Below are positions 8,852-17,034 of a stretch of 48,848 bases of DNA, piece by piece; the stretch's first letter is position 1, and the number at the start of each line of letters is the position of its first letter. Origin of the DNA: an uncultured Bacilli bacterium (GTDB lineage: Bacteria > Bacillota_I > Bacilli_A > RF39 > UBA660). Location of the stretch: the NCBI GenBank assembly GCA_947601845.1, contig CANQGH010000005.1:1-48848 (forward strand), in the 5' to 3' direction. The notes under the pieces were generated by a model that worked only from the letters and a program-made list of their open reading frames with translations, did not search any database and was not told the DNA's origin. The position numbers and the translations under genes are program-made.

Positions 8852-10015
8852 CTATTTTGTAATATTAAAATCAATCATATCTTTTTCTTGATTACTTAAC
8901 ATTTCTTCTTTAGTTAAAGCCCTAGAATATACTCTAGCACTATATATTTTGCCATTAAAATATTCATGTTGTTTATTAGAACCTACGGGATTACATCCTA
9001 TCGCCATAACGGTATTGTAACTTGGATATTTTAATGTCCCTGTTACATTGGTTTCCTGACATGTCCCATTTACACACATTGTTGATTGAAACCCATTATA
9101 ATTTATTGACATTGTATATTTTTTATCTAAGGATAACGGTGTGCGATGCAGCAATTGATACGCACCATTTACATATATATCTAATCCCATTCTATTATCA
9201 CTATAGTGCTGTAGAGAATATCCTCCAGTCTCAAGATTGCCCAAAACAGTAGCAGCTTGATTAGCGGTTACTTCAAATACCACCTCTAAAGTAACATTGG
9301 GATAGTTCATCTCATCAAGAAATACGCAATCATTATTTCCATCAAAAGAATAATATCCATTTCCTAAGGTTGCTCCATCTACTCTACCATTTATTCCGTT
9401 ACCACTTAAATCACTCCAAGTACTATTGCTAGCATTTATCCTTGCATCATAATATCCTTCTAATCCATTACTCACTATGCCATATTGATTAGTTATGATT
9501 GTTGGCTGAGGTGTTATACTCTGTCCTAAATCTTGAACATAAGTTACATCTAGGGTTAGTGTTCCCTTTGTATCTTTTGGTTGACTAGTTGTATTGCTAT
9601 TGTAACTTATTTTAACATCAAAAGTAGCACTTGTCTTTTTAGCAAGCTTATCCCCGACATTTAGTCCCTCAATAGCAAATTCTATAGCACTACTATTACT
9701 TGCCTTAGCATTTATATTATCTATAATGGCATTTAGTGTTCCCTTATTCTCTACCGTTATACGATATATTATCTCATCGCCTGGTAATTTAAAGTCCACA
9801 TTAAAAGTAGCATTGGTTCCACTTGCTATAGGAGTATCTGTTACTGTTACTCCACTACTCTTACTTACCTCTTCTATCTTGGTAAAGACAATATTCCATT
9901 CACTAGCTATATTAGCTGTTCCATTTATTTTTAGATTGGTGCTGAATATAGAGTACCCTATTACCATTACCAACACTAATACGCCTAGTGTTACCATTAT
10001 TATTTTTTTATTCAC
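8852..10015 (-). CDS. LamG-domain surface protein B, paralogue of 6180-7343
   Basis: The 387-aa product has the same leader helix, N-terminal beta domain and LamG-like domain as protein A. Residues 1 to about 245 and the last 85 are near-identical. Between them the copies differ strongly: here LEVVFEVTANQAATVLGNLE and NNRMGLDIYVNG-like sequence replace the A-type segment. The start is again the GTG after GGAG (ATG at 10024 is too close to the ribosome site). The sharp boundary between identical and different parts suggests recombination or gene conversion, not gradual drift. Surface display is inferred; the ligand is unknown. Confidence 0.75.
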   Translation of the reverse strand: MNKKIIMVTLGVLVLVMVIGYSIFSTNLKINGTANIASEWNIVFTKIEEVSKSSGVTVTDTPIASGTNATFNVDFKLPGDEIIYRITVENKGTLNAIIDNINAKASNSSAIEFAIEGLNVGDKLAKKTSATFDVKISYNSNTTSQPKDTKGTLTLDVTYVQDLGQSITPQPTIITNQYGIVSNGLEGYYDARINASNSTWSDLSGNGINGRVDGATLGNGYYSFDGNNDCVFLDEMNYPNVTLEVVFEVTANQAATVLGNLETGGYSLQHYSDNRMGLDIYVNGAYQLLHRTPLSLDKKYTMSINYNGFQSTMCVNGTCQETNVTGTLKYPSYNTVMAIGCNPVGSNKQHEYFNGKIYSARVYSRALTKEEMLSNQEKDMIDFNITK

Positions 10016-10024
10016 TCTTACCAT

Positions 10025-10082
10025 CTCCGTATATAGTTTATTCTATATACCATTATACCCCCCCCCCCATCGGTTTTGGCAA
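10025..10082 (-). promoter_or_regulatory. Promoter with G11 tract and leader hairpin for LamG gene B
   Basis: TTGCCA (10082-10077; 5 of 6 bases match TTGACA) and a perfect TATAAT (10057-10052) are 19 bp apart, eleven of them an unbroken G-run. GTATATAG/CTATATAC (10029-10036, 10043-10050) form the same leader stem as in copy 1, with a different loop, before GGAG. Compared with copy 1 the tract is one G longer. Confidence 0.75.
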
Positions 10083-10121
10083 GAAAAAAATACTAACATT
10101 AGTCAGTACTTAAATCTTTTT

Positions 10122-10309
10122 TTATTTTGCCAAATCTAAGACACTTGATAAAAATTTAGGAATAAGAAGAAGAATTCCTACGGTGAGGATAATTATGGGC
10201 GTAGAAATTCTTTTACTGTTACTATATACAAAATATCTTAAGATTAATAAACAAATACCAAAAAAGGAATGAAATAAAGTTCTAACAGTATAATTGGAAC
10301 ACTAGCCAA
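10122..10309 (-). pseudogene. Possible small membrane protein broken in a T6 run
   Basis: Two adjacent minus-strand frames together read like one two-helix membrane protein: ASVPIILLELYFIPF, then GICLLILRYFVYSNSKRIST and PIIILTVGILLLIPKFLSS. They join only if the T6 run at 10260-10265 had one more base; as written the first frame ends a few codons later. There is no good ATG, only TTG at 10309. This may be a decayed gene or chance. Confidence 0.3.
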
Positions 10310-10347
10310 AAGTTTTATAAAACATTTTCTTTCATTTCCATTCTCTA

Positions 10348-13185
10348 CTATTTATTGAAATATGCCAAATCATATTCTAATGAAGGAGTTAATCTTACAG
10401 GTTGATTGGAATTTACATAGTATGAGTTCGCCTTTGTAACACATTTATCTTTTTTACATTCCAAATCTACATATCTTTTTTCTCCTGGGTAATTATTATC
10501 ATATACACCAATATAGTAATAATTTGGATTCTCTATATCTTGTACTAAACTAATTGCATTAATCGCGTGTAACCCACTACTATAATAAGTTGATGAAATT
10601 ACCACAGGATCATGATCATCTAATCTTGCCTTCATTATATTTATAAATCCTGTTGCTCCAGTATATCCAGTCGTTTCAGTACCAATAACATTTCTTAACC
10701 ATAAAATAAAATCAGTTGATGATGAATAAAATGTTGTTGTATGTTGCTTTATAAAACTTGCATATATCACATTAAACATTTGCTTATCATCATTATTTAA
10801 AGCGCTACTTTTTTGCATTTTATCTTCATTTAATAGTACACTTTCTGATGATTTAAAATTTACTCCCCATCTTTTTAATTTGTCCTCTTTTGATAATTTA
10901 GACTTTTCTACTCTTATATCATAAATTCCAGAATTTTCTATTTCTTTTTTATAATTATCATTAATAGTAAGTACCTCATCTTTTATTCCTCTAAAATCTG
11001 CTGGGGCTTCTTCTCCAAATATATCATAACCAAAAGTATATTTTAAAGCATTGGTCTTTAATTTATAATCATATAAATTATTATAATTTTTAAAATATGT
11101 ATTTGTTAAATTATATCCATAAGAGCTATTATCATCAGCTGTAAGGGAACCAACATTTAGTGGTAAAACTTTTTTATAATATAATTCTGCAAAAGTTGCC
11201 ATTCCAAAGCAATGTCCGGACGACAAATTGGTTCCATAATTTCTAAATGAAAATCCATCACGGTTTACAACAAAGCCACTATCTGCCACCAATATTCCAT
11301 CTACTTCACCATCGTTATCAATATCTACTAAATCATTATCTAATTCAACACCTATATTCTCAAACAATTCAGTTAATCCATTCACATTACTTGATGAGAA
11401 AAATTTACATCCTGTACTATTTGAAATGTTTGCCAACTCAATGTTATATGAACCATCGCCAAAACCTATTGAACATATTTTTACGTCACTTGAAATAGCT
11501 TTTTCCACTATTTTTTCAGTTTTACTACTTAATGATGTATCTTGCCCATCAGTTAGTATTACAATAAATTTGTTATCACTATCCTTAGAAAACTCTTCAA
11601 TACCACTTGTTAATGCATTTCCTATATTAGTACCTGCTGATTTAGTTATAAATTTACCATTCATAAGACTTAATGCAGTCTTAATTGAAGAAACATCAGT
11701 TCCTATTGCCACAATATTAGCATAATCACTTCTAAATTCTGATAATCCCATTTGATAATTTTTTTGAGATAATCTTGATACTAAATCCCTAGTTAATGTA
11801 AATCTTAACCCTTCTTCATCAAATCCATCTAATTGAGATTCGCCAAAAAGTCCCCCTGTATATTCCTTGCCCGTTATTTCTTTATATTGGGCATTACTAT
11901 ACATACTCCAAGAATTATCAAGAATAAACAATATTTGCGTTGTTTCTTCTTCGTTTATTAGAGATTCATCACCTACTACATAATTAGAAAAATGTTTTAA
12001 TTTAGCTGTCAAAGTATTATTATCTTTATCAACCGTAGTTTCAACCTTTTCATATTTTGATTCTTTGACATTATAATAATAGATGGATAAATTATTCTCG
12101 TTTAATCCATATCTTGCTAAATCCTCATCAGTATATGATATTGTAACTACTGCTTCATCAATATTTCCTTCAGTATAAAAAGTATATAAATTATCAATCA
12201 TACCTTTTTTATTACTAATTTTAGTATTTGAATTTATCTCAGCTATTGTACTTGCAATATTTCCTTGGCCAGAAATTGAAAGTTTTAAACCATCTGTCTC
12301 ATAATCATAAGTTAATTTTCTATCTCCATCCTTTTGACCATCACCTTTAGAATCTATTTTTAAAGGATCTAATCCTAATTCAATTTCATCATAATCATTT
12401 AAACCGTCACCATCAGTATCCTTTTTATTAGGGTCTGTTTTGCTTGTCTTAATCTCATAATCATCATCTAAACCATCCATATCGCTATCAGATAGTAGAG
12501 GATTGGTGTTATATTCCTTTTCTTGTTTATTTGTTAGATTATCTAAATCTAAATCTTCATTAGACTCTAAATCGATTTTATAATCCATAGTAAGTTCTTC
12601 TTCTGTCATATTAAATGGAATAAGTTGATATTCTTTGCTTATTTTCTTTAATTTATAAGATGCGGTTATTTTGCATTTACCAGTTGCTTCAGTTAAATCC
12701 CATTTAACTTCTAAACCATTTGCTTCAATCTCTCCACAAGTAGAAAAATATTTTATTTTATCAATTTTCGTATCATCAGAAAAATTTACTCCTAATTTTA
12801 TATTTGACTGTGTTACGTAAGTTAATTTAGAATCTGAATAATCATTATTCCAACTTAACTTTTCAAATCCAAAGAAATTAGCATACAAAAATACTCCAAT
12901 ACCTATTACTAATACACAACAACATACAATGGCAATATGTTTTTTATGCTTAGAGGCAAAAGCTTTCATTTTATTAATTTTAGGTTTTATAAACTTTGAA
13001 CTATTGTTTGAAAATTTTTCAGTCATAGTAACATTTGACTTAGCACTTGCTTGTTGAATTGGTTGCATGTTATCTTGCCTTGATACTTCTGGATTAGAAA
13101 CATTCAATTCTTTTATTTTTCTTCCACAAGAAGGGCAAAACTCTTCATCACCATTTAACTTATTTCCGCAATTTGGACAAAACAT
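10348..13185 (-). CDS. Zinc-ribbon membrane protein with calcium repeats, VWA domain and cysteine-peptidase-like C-terminus
   Basis: This 945-aa protein starts behind AAAGGAG. The N-terminus is a zinc ribbon (CPNCG at 3-7, CPSCG at 17-21), then a QPIQQ linker, one membrane helix (about 83-104), and an outside region. Residues 205-290 hold thrombospondin-3-type calcium repeats (DSDMDGLDDDYE, DTDGDGLNDYDE). A VWA domain follows at about 417-610 with a complete MIDAS (D423-x-S425-x-S427, T519, D546). At 655-945 SGHCFGMA (C659), H873 in GLHAINA and D896 in VYDNNYPG are in the order of a papain-like Cys-His-Asp/Asn triad; this last assignment is inferred. It ends a six-gene leftward cluster. The likely role is ligand binding and cleavage at the envelope. 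Confidence 0.72.
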   Translation of the reverse strand: MFCPNCGNKLNGDEEFCPSCGRKIKELNVSNPEVSRQDNMQPIQQASAKSNVTMTEKFSNNSSKFIKPKINKMKAFASKHKKHIAIVCCCVLVIGIGVFLYANFFGFEKLSWNNDYSDSKLTYVTQSNIKLGVNFSDDTKIDKIKYFSTCGEIEANGLEVKWDLTEATGKCKITASYKLKKISKEYQLIPFNMTEEELTMDYKIDLESNEDLDLDNLTNKQEKEYNTNPLLSDSDMDGLDDDYEIKTSKTDPNKKDTDGDGLNDYDEIELGLDPLKIDSKGDGQKDGDRKLTYDYETDGLKLSISGQGNIASTIAEINSNTKISNKKGMIDNLYTFYTEGNIDEAVVTISYTDEDLARYGLNENNLSIYYYNVKESKYEKVETTVDKDNNTLTAKLKHFSNYVVGDESLINEEETTQILFILDNSWSMYSNAQYKEITGKEYTGGLFGESQLDGFDEEGLRFTLTRDLVSRLSQKNYQMGLSEFRSDYANIVAIGTDVSSIKTALSLMNGKFITKSAGTNIGNALTSGIEEFSKDSDNKFIVILTDGQDTSLSSKTEKIVEKAISSDVKICSIGFGDGSYNIELANISNSTGCKFFSSSNVNGLTELFENIGVELDNDLVDIDNDGEVDGILVADSGFVVNRDGFSFRNYGTNLSSGHCFGMATFAELYYKKVLPLNVGSLTADDNSSYGYNLTNTYFKNYNNLYDYKLKTNALKYTFGYDIFGEEAPADFRGIKDEVLTINDNYKKEIENSGIYDIRVEKSKLSKEDKLKRWGVNFKSSESVLLNEDKMQKSSALNNDDKQMFNVIYASFIKQHTTTFYSSSTDFILWLRNVIGTETTGYTGATGFINIMKARLDDHDPVVISSTYYSSGLHAINAISLVQDIENPNYYYIGVYDNNYPGEKRYVDLECKKDKCVTKANSYYVNSNQPVRLTPSLEYDLAYFNK

Positions 13186-13248
13186 AATATACTCCTTTCT
13201 AAAAAAAAGATAACTAAAGCAAAATAGTTACCTTTTTAATATTTATTT

Positions 13249-13935
13249 TTACTTTGCTTCATTTGGAATTGTTATTGAACCTGAAGAATTGTAATTACTA
13301 TAATTAATTTCAAATACTTCAGCAATACCCATCATTTCCAATTCAAAATTCATTTTTTCTATATAATTTGAAGAATTAACCAGAATACTTATATTGATAT
13401 CACTGCTAATAATATTATTTGTATCAATACTTGAATCGGCTTGAACCATTGCATTTGCGATTTTCTCACTTGATATTATACCGGTATACAATGTACTAGT
13501 TCCTTGTTTTTCTTCTTTAATATCAAAAATATAATCATTTAAATTTAGCCATGAATTCGTATTTGAACTTTTCATAGAAGTAGAGGTCCAACTATCATTA
13601 GAAGTATCACCACTATATGGATAAGACACTTTGGTATATGTTTTATCATTATCATAATCATAATAAATTTCTGTATTAACTCCATATGTAGATACAGAAC
13701 AATACCCCACTTTATTCTTAACATCTTCTTTGCAATTCATTGTTGTTGTTATATCTATAATTCCTGTTTTGGCAGTCATTTTTGCAGTATAACTAAAATT
13801 ATCTAAATCATTTATCATTATATTTTTGGCTTTAGCTAACTGACTATCACTATTAATTTTTTCTTTGGTAAGGCTGCATCCCGTAACTCCAACTAAAACT
13901 ACCATCAAAATAAATAAATTAAATATACGTCTCAT
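13249..13935 (-). CDS. Lipoprotein of unknown function
   Basis: The start was set at the ATG behind GAGGTG (13940-13945); the longer upstream frame lacks a ribosome site and overlaps the previous gene. MRRIFNLFILMVVLVGVTGC is a lipoprotein signal with VTGC lipobox, giving 228 aa anchored outside the membrane by an acyl-Cys. The rest is mainly beta-strand with NFSYTAKMTAKTGIIDITTT and a C-terminal repeat of similar type, reminiscent of LppX/LolA-like folds, but I do not recognise a family. It lies between two zinc-ribbon membrane proteins of the cluster. Confidence 0.7.
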   Translation of the reverse strand: MRRIFNLFILMVVLVGVTGCSLTKEKINSDSQLAKAKNIMINDLDNFSYTAKMTAKTGIIDITTTMNCKEDVKNKVGYCSVSTYGVNTEIYYDYDNDKTYTKVSYPYSGDTSNDSWTSTSMKSSNTNSWLNLNDYIFDIKEEKQGTSTLYTGIISSEKIANAMVQADSSIDTNNIISSDINISILVNSSNYIEKMNFELEMMGIAEVFEINYSNYNSSGSITIPNEAK

Positions 13936-13948
13936 TATACACCTCATA

Positions 13949-14572
13949 TTAGAACTTATTCCCACACCTGAAACACTGAGTTGCTGTCTCATCTACCTCA
14001 TTTCCACAATTTGGACAAAACTTTTTATTTCCTAGTCCATTTTGAATAGATTGTGGCATATTATTCTGTATTGGTTGTTGGTAGTTTTGTTGCGAATCAA
14101 CAGGTTGATAATTATATCCTTGGCTAACCTTGGCTTGTGATTCAATTGGTTTTTTATATATAACAGCATGCGCGATTAAAAATATAATACCTATCCATAA
14201 TAAATAAAAACCAAGCCCATTTTTTAAATATTTGCTATTAAAATTAAATTGTGTATTTAAATAAATAACAACTCCTACTACTAATATTGTCGGTATTAAA
14301 GACATTTTAGGATTTGTTACATTGGCTATTTTTCTTCCAATGTTTGTTTTAAATAATTGGGGAATATATTTTTCAATATAATCATTAAATATAAATAGTG
14401 CATTTGCTATTGTTAAAGTTAAAATTACCTTACCTTCCCAATAACCCCATAAAGATATTGATTGAGAAGTTCCAAAAAAGGAAGAAAAAGTGAAATATGG
14501 TAACATTGTTCCTAAAATAAGTGCGATTATCCCTATTAAAGCCAATAATCTTTTATTCCTTATAAATTCCAT
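13949..14572 (-). CDS. Four-helix membrane protein with C-terminal zinc ribbon
   Basis: The 207-aa protein starts behind GGGGAGTG. Hydrophobic segments near residues 9-30, 45-63, 88-107 and 120-140 should span the membrane. A Gln/Asn-rich linker containing QQPIQ follows, then a zinc ribbon, KKFCPNCGNEV and TQCFRCGNKF, at the very end. That is the reverse order of the ribbon-first neighbours. The next gene is 13 bp downstream. I cannot name its function. Confidence 0.7.
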   Translation of the reverse strand: MEFIRNKRLLALIGIIALILGTMLPYFTFSSFFGTSQSISLWGYWEGKVILTLTIANALFIFNDYIEKYIPQLFKTNIGRKIANVTNPKMSLIPTILVVGVVIYLNTQFNFNSKYLKNGLGFYLLWIGIIFLIAHAVIYKKPIESQAKVSQGYNYQPVDSQQNYQQPIQNNMPQSIQNGLGNKKFCPNCGNEVDETATQCFRCGNKF

Positions 14573-14662
14573 GTTATCACTCCCCTATATATATTAATTT
14601 TAAATTCACATTATTTTGTATATTCCCGTTATTTAAATTGATATTTTCATTATTATTCGTAA

Positions 14663-15523
14663 TTATTTAAAAAAATCCAAAATATTATCCAATTCATTTG
14701 TTAATGGGGCCATAAATAATTTCATATAAGCATAATATCCAGCAATAGCAAGGATTCCAAAACATACAAAATTGAAATATATCTTTTTATCTTTTTCTAA
14801 GTTGAATTCATTATTCATAAGTTCATACAAAATTATTAGGGAATATACAAGGCCAATAATTGTACATACCATGCTTAATGGACTCCAAATCATACCAAGA
14901 ATTGGTGATAAAATCATTGCACCACATACAGCTGGAATTACAGAGGTAGTTGATATAGATAATGATTTAACAAAACTTAATTGTTTTTTTAATACTAAAC
15001 CCCCGAAATAGAAGACAATAGTAATTGCTAAAATAATACCGGCATAAATTAGAAAGTTTTTACCAATAACTTCTACCCATTTTATATATTTTAAATTATC
15101 CCATTGCCATGAATAAGTAATTTTATCTAACAAACTATAATTTGGTATTCTTACAGTGGATATAATTGTTTGAATCAAATTTAATAAGGTCATTGCTATT
15201 GTAACAATCAACGCTAATATAAAAGATGTTTTACCATTATTAAGTTTGCTTTCCTCTTCCTTATAACATTGGAATGGTTTTAATAATATTGCAATTAAAT
15301 ACATAAAGTAATTTAAAGGTGCTGTACTAACATTTTCAGTTTGAATATTTTGATCAATTTGAACATTATTAACTGGTTGTTGTATTTGAGGTTGAATTGG
15401 TTGCTGGTAGTTTTGTGATGAAGAAATATTTTGATTGAAAATATCGCCATTTAATGCACTACCGCATTTAATACAAAATTTTGATTGTGGATTATTATAA
15501 GTACCACAGTTTGAACAATTCAT
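14663..15523 (-). CDS. Zinc-ribbon multi-pass membrane protein (Yip1/YdjH-like layout)
   Basis: A 286-aa protein with an N-terminal zinc ribbon (MNCSNCGTYN, SKFCIKCGSAL), a linker with QNYQQPIQPQIQQ, then at least five membrane helices starting near LNYFMYLIAILLKPF. Zinc-ribbon proteins with Yip1-like helices are common in Bacillota and the Bacillus YdjH protein in the pspA-ydjGHI operon has a comparable position. Its start ATG overlaps by one base the stop of the upstream gene, indicating translational coupling. Confidence 0.68.
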   Translation of the reverse strand: MNCSNCGTYNNPQSKFCIKCGSALNGDIFNQNISSSQNYQQPIQPQIQQPVNNVQIDQNIQTENVSTAPLNYFMYLIAILLKPFQCYKEEESKLNNGKTSFILALIVTIAMTLLNLIQTIISTVRIPNYSLLDKITYSWQWDNLKYIKWVEVIGKNFLIYAGIILAITIVFYFGGLVLKKQLSFVKSLSISTTSVIPAVCGAMILSPILGMIWSPLSMVCTIIGLVYSLIILYELMNNEFNLEKDKKIYFNFVCFGILAIAGYYAYMKLFMAPLTNELDNILDFFK

Positions 15524-17031
15524 TAGTTTTCTCCTTTCTGATTTGTATTGTCTTTAATGAAATGCGCAATTGGATTTTGGTCCACCAATGAGTCTAACAA
15601 TTGATTACCTAATCCTTGACCGCTTATCGAAGTGTTATTGGCTCCATTTATTTCTGAATTAGTTAAACCTGTTTCTCTTCTAATGAAATTATCAATTTTT
15701 CTTAGATTAGTCATATTCGTTTTTGTTTCGGTTTCATATTTATGTCTAGCATTTGAATTACGATAACGAGCAAACATTACAAAAAAATAAATAAATCCTG
15801 CTAACAAAAAAGCCCAGTTATAATCAAAATCAATAAATAGCATTGCTAGAATACCCAAAATTTCTACTAAGAATGAAATTCCTAATAATTTAGGTATATG
15901 AATAGGCACACTTCCCATTGTTTCTTTAGTTCTTGCGTTTACTGCAACATAATGCAGTATTTTTTTATCCCCATTTACTTGCAAATAACTATATAACCAA
16001 ACAGGCAAATAGGCTGATTTCCATTGTTGCCCTTTTACATCAAGCTGTTCATTACTCCAAGCAACTCCACGGTCATATTCTTTTAAAGTGTCATTTGCTG
16101 CAAATTTTGCTATATCTCTAGATTGTTTATCTACTAAAGGTCTTAACTGATCAATATTTGTATCACGCCTTTCGGATGTATAACCTTTTAAATAATTTGC
16201 ATTAAATTTTGCGCAATTTTCTAAATCAAATGGCATTATTGCATTTATAACATTATTGGTTGCGTTTGATGAAACATTATTTAATTTGTCAGCACTAGAT
16301 TCAACTGTTAATCCTTGTATAACTAAATCAAATTCTCTTTCTACATGATAAAGATCTGCATCATAATAAGTTTTTCTATTATCACCACTACCACGATAAT
16401 ATGTTCTTGTTAAATGCTCTCCATTCCCAACAAGATTTACATGTGCATTAGCATCTACTAACATATATGGTAAATATACACCCATTATATTTTCTGTTGT
16501 AAATTCTTGTCTAAATTTAGGATGAGCAAAAAATTTTCTTTTACCTACAAACTTTTCAATTTCAGTTTTAGCCACATCTTTAGATATACCAAATGGCAAT
16601 ACAACATCTGGTATGCTTCCATTTGGAATTTTTTGATTTATTGATAATGTATTTCTACACCAATGGCATCGTGCTTGAGTAGAAGATGCTGTGTCAATTA
16701 CTACTTCAGCTCCACAACTACTACATTTCAAAGTCACAATATCTTTTGTATCAGCAACAATATCTGTAGCTCCAGAACCTATTACTTGTCCTTGTAATTG
16801 ACTCAAGTCTTGTTGCATATTATCTAATTTTTCTGGTTCAAATTCATTCCTACAATAGTTACATCTTAATTTACCAGTATTAGCATTTAATGATATATCA
16901 GTCGAACCACATTTTGGACACTTATTTTGGCCATCCTTAGCACCTACATCCGTTTGAATAATAGTAGGTGCTGAGGATTGGTTATTATTGTTGTTTGCAG
17001 GAGTTATATTTTCACTATAACCGTTTTGCAT
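15523..17031 (-). CDS. TFIIB-type zinc-ribbon membrane protein (YdjG-like)
   Basis: The 502-aa product has two ribbons: CPKCGSTDIS...CNYCRNEF (residues 38-66) and CSSCGAEVV...CHWCRNTL (about 103-128). A long soluble domain with PFGISKDVAKTEIEKFVGKR and a YLPYMLVDANAHVNLVGNGE segment follows, then two membrane helices near LLGISFLVEILGILAMLFI and FLLAGFIYFFVMFARY. This is the arrangement of B. subtilis YdjG, which sits beside the SPFH protein YdjI and helps place it at the membrane. Here it is 3 bp from the SPFH gene. No pspA is visible. Confidence 0.75.
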   Translation of the reverse strand: MQNGYSENITPANNNNNQSSAPTIIQTDVGAKDGQNKCPKCGSTDISLNANTGKLRCNYCRNEFEPEKLDNMQQDLSQLQGQVIGSGATDIVADTKDIVTLKCSSCGAEVVIDTASSTQARCHWCRNTLSINQKIPNGSIPDVVLPFGISKDVAKTEIEKFVGKRKFFAHPKFRQEFTTENIMGVYLPYMLVDANAHVNLVGNGEHLTRTYYRGSGDNRKTYYDADLYHVEREFDLVIQGLTVESSADKLNNVSSNATNNVINAIMPFDLENCAKFNANYLKGYTSERRDTNIDQLRPLVDKQSRDIAKFAANDTLKEYDRGVAWSNEQLDVKGQQWKSAYLPVWLYSYLQVNGDKKILHYVAVNARTKETMGSVPIHIPKLLGISFLVEILGILAMLFIDFDYNWAFLLAGFIYFFVMFARYRNSNARHKYETETKTNMTNLRKIDNFIRRETGLTNSEINGANNTSISGQGLGNQLLDSLVDQNPIAHFIKDNTNQKGEN

Positions 17032-17034
17032 AGA

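Larger units (their letters stand above)
8852..10082 (-). repeat. Direct repeat copy 2 (LamG gene plus promoter)
   Basis: This is the second copy of the unit at 6180-7408, in the same orientation, with the variable segment at about 9078-9281. The antitoxin-Fic module lies between the two copies, so recombination between them would delete it. Confidence 0.85.
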
